A stretch of DNA of 64,000 bases. It comes from Marimonas lutisalis. Lineage in GTDB: Bacteria > Pseudomonadota > Alphaproteobacteria > Rhodobacterales > Rhodobacteraceae. The notes beneath the pieces are model-generated. The model was not told the origin of the DNA. It saw nothing but the letters and a program-made list of their open reading frames with translations, and did no database searches. The position numbers and the translations under genes are program-made. Location of the stretch: NCBI RefSeq assembly GCF_005434965.1, contig NZ_SKCI01000002.1:740001-804000 (forward strand). The letters run 5' to 3'. Of this stretch, positions 60,491 to 64,000 are shown piece by piece. Position 1 is the first letter of the stretch; each line of letters begins with the position of its first letter.

Positions 60491-61797
60491 TGGAATGGTA
60501 CGAGGCTCTGGCCCTGCTCCTGGGCACGATCGTGGCGCTGATGGCCACGGGCATGCCCGTGGCGCTGGCCTTTCTGGCGGCCAATATCGTGGGCGCCTGG
60601 GTGTTCATGGGCGGCGACCGGGGGGTGGCGCAGCTGTTGAATAACGGGCTGGGCGCGCTGACGAAATACGCGCTGATGCCCATTCCGCTGTTCCTGCTGA
60701 TGGGCGAGATTTTCTTTCACACCGGGCTTGGTGGGCGGATGTTCAACGCCATCGACAAGCTGTTGGGCCGGCTGCCTGGGCGGTTGAGCTATGTCACGGT
60801 GCTGGGTGGCACCGCGTTTTCGACGCTGTCGGGCTCGTCCATGGGATCGACGGCGCTTCTGGGCTCGCTCATGGTGCCGGAGATGGGGCGGCGGGGTTAC
60901 AAGCCGCATATGAGCATTGGGCCCATCCTGGGCACCGGGGGGCTGGCGATCATCATTCCGCCCTCGGCGCTGGCGGTGCTGCTGGCGACGCTGGCGCAGA
61001 TCGACGTGGCGGCGCTGTTGATCGCGGGGGTGATCCCGGGGCTGATCCTGGCGGGGTTCTACATCGCGACGATCTGGTTGCAGACGCGTCTCGATCCGCA
61101 GGCGGCACCGGCCTATGAGGTGGACCCTATGTCGCTGGGCCAGCGGCTGGGCCTGCTGCTGCGCGAGGTGGTGCCGATGGTGGGCGTGATGGTGGTGATC
61201 ATCGTGCTGATGATCCGCGGTTTCGTCACTCCGTCCGAGGCGGCCGCCTTTGGCGCGCTGGGCGTATTGATCCTGGCCGCCGCGTTCCGCTGCCTGACCT
61301 GGGAGGCGATGCGCAAGTCGATCATCGGTGCGCTGCGGGTGACGCTGATGGCGTATCTGATCGTCTTCGGTTCGGCCACGTTCAGCCAGCTTCTGGCGTT
61401 TTCCGGCGCGTCACGCGGGCTGGTCAACTGGGCCACCTCGTTCGACCTGGCGCCAATCGCGATGCTGGGGGTGATGTTCGCGGTGCTGCTGCTGTTGGGT
61501 ATGTTCATGGAGCAGATCTCGATCATGCTGCTGACCGTGCCGATCTTCTTTCCGCTGGCCAACACGCTGGGGTTCGATCCGATCTGGTTCGGCCTGATTA
61601 TGCTGCTGTCGCTGGAGATCAGTTTCACCACACCGCCTTTCGGGTTGCTTTTGTTCGTGATGAAGGGGGTGGCGCCGCAGGGCACCACGATGCGGCAGAT
61701 CTATACCTCGGCGTTTCCGTTCATCGGCTGTTCGCTGCTTTTGGTGGTGTTGCTGGTGGTCTTTCCGCAGCTGGCGCTGTGGTTGCCTTCGCTGTGA
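60490..61797 (+). CDS. dctM: TRAP transporter large permease DctM
   Basis: 435 residues with about twelve helices. LPGRLSYVTVLGGTAFSTLSGSSMGSTALLGSLMVPEM and MLLTVPIFFPLANTLGFDPIWFGLI are DctM hallmarks. Imports the substrate with Na+ or H+. Last gene of the plus-strand arm of the regulon. Confidence 0.95.
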   Translation: MEWYEALALLLGTIVALMATGMPVALAFLAANIVGAWVFMGGDRGVAQLLNNGLGALTKYALMPIPLFLLMGEIFFHTGLGGRMFNAIDKLLGRLPGRLSYVTVLGGTAFSTLSGSSMGSTALLGSLMVPEMGRRGYKPHMSIGPILGTGGLAIIIPPSALAVLLATLAQIDVAALLIAGVIPGLILAGFYIATIWLQTRLDPQAAPAYEVDPMSLGQRLGLLLREVVPMVGVMVVIIVLMIRGFVTPSEAAAFGALGVLILAAAFRCLTWEAMRKSIIGALRVTLMAYLIVFGSATFSQLLAFSGASRGLVNWATSFDLAPIAMLGVMFAVLLLLGMFMEQISIMLLTVPIFFPLANTLGFDPIWFGLIMLLSLEISFTTPPFGLLLFVMKGVAPQGTTMRQIYTSAFPFIGCSLLLVVLLVVFPQLALWLPSL

Positions 61798-61840
61798 CTT
61801 GATAAGGGCAGGTTATCGCCGCGATGAATAAATGCAACTT

Positions 61841-61867
61841 AATCTAATGGAGCCTATTTGTTAGATT
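61841..61867. promoter_or_regulatory. Inverted repeat upstream of katG
   Basis: AATCTAA (61841-61847) and TTAGATT (61861-61867), 13-base spacer, in an AT-rich patch 132 bases before the katG ATG. Possible operator of a redox or iron regulator, or a hairpin. No OxyR match is claimed. Confidence 0.45.
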
Positions 61868-61986
61868 GATTCTAGGAAATCCGGGGGGACTCGCCCGGCC
61901 CGATGCGGACAGTTTTGCGCTGGCCCGCAAATTCGTGGCTGGTCGTGGCCTTTCGTTGCGAACGACGACCTTACTGACAGCCATAA

Positions 61987-64000
<2,014 letters not shown>

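Overview
The window is high-GC, densely packed chromosomal DNA from an alphaproteobacterium, most likely Rhodobacteraceae (Roseobacter group). The evidence is gene content: GcrA, a PleD-type diguanylate cyclase, methylmalonyl-CoA epimerase next to a DUF1467 gene, MeaB, DUF6455 proteins, TRAP transporters, a fused carnitine dehydrogenase/thioesterase, and a GAAC-N7-GAAC type LexA box. I see no rRNA, tRNA, CRISPR array, insertion sequence or prophage. One AT-richer gene near 8.3-8.9 kb looks foreign.

Layout. 0-10.4 kb: housekeeping and small conserved genes (epimerase end, EI24 membrane protein, nitroreductase, histone-deacetylase-like enzyme, YggU, M48 lipoprotein, IMPACT protein, two DUF6455 genes, DgkA, CDGSH protein, an ankyrin-cytochrome c fusion, a solitary HEPN-like gene, RimO). 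10.4-16.5 kb: a repeat-rich membrane protein with a probable frameshift, AsmA, GcrA, an EamA transporter. 16.5-20 kb: argD-argF behind a promoter and a 15-codon leader peptide containing five consecutive Arg codons, then a ketopantoate reductase. 20-27.3 kb: PiT phosphate transporter, Nudix, HrpB, an RTX calcium-binding protein, MeaB. 27.4-28 kb: a stand-alone ImuA-like gene with a LexA box. 28.1-33.1 kb: a carnitine catabolic operon (BKACE, two small exported proteins, carnitine dehydrogenase/thioesterase fusion, SDR) and an XRE regulator. 33.2-36.4 kb: desaturase, EamA transporter, Nudix, DUF983. 36.6-38.8 kb: EF-hand protein, ECF sigma factor, probable anti-sigma and periplasmic metal-sensor protein, resembling CnrYXH. 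38.8-48.6 kb: PleD-like protein, HAD phosphatase, MttB-family methyltransferase, Na/Pi transporter, DUF4153 protein, and an H-NOX-like/HNOBA-GGDEF pair. 48.7-61.8 kb: a divergent catabolic regulon around a GntR/HutC regulator, with hydantoinase A/B, ICL/PEP-mutase lyase, isochorismatase fold, flavoprotein and tautomerase-SnoaL fusion on one side, and aconitase-family LeuC/LeuD homologues with a TRAP transporter on the other. The window ends inside katG.

How genes connect. Carnitine is predicted to be converted to glycine betaine and acetoacetate (dehydrogenase, BKACE cleavage, thioesterase), and the MttB homologue could demethylate betaine. MeaB and the epimerase serve methylmalonyl-CoA metabolism. 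The 48.7-61.8 kb regulon looks like uptake and breakdown of an unidentified carboxylic acid or cyclic amide. At least eight copies of an intergenic element with the core TCTTGGCAAAAATACTC, some with a GGGGGC/GCCCCC hairpin, punctuate gene 3' ends. The strongest candidates for something undescribed are the argD-argF leader, the dispersed 3'-end element, the solo SOS-controlled ImuA-like gene and the HyuAB-LeuCD-TRAP regulon.
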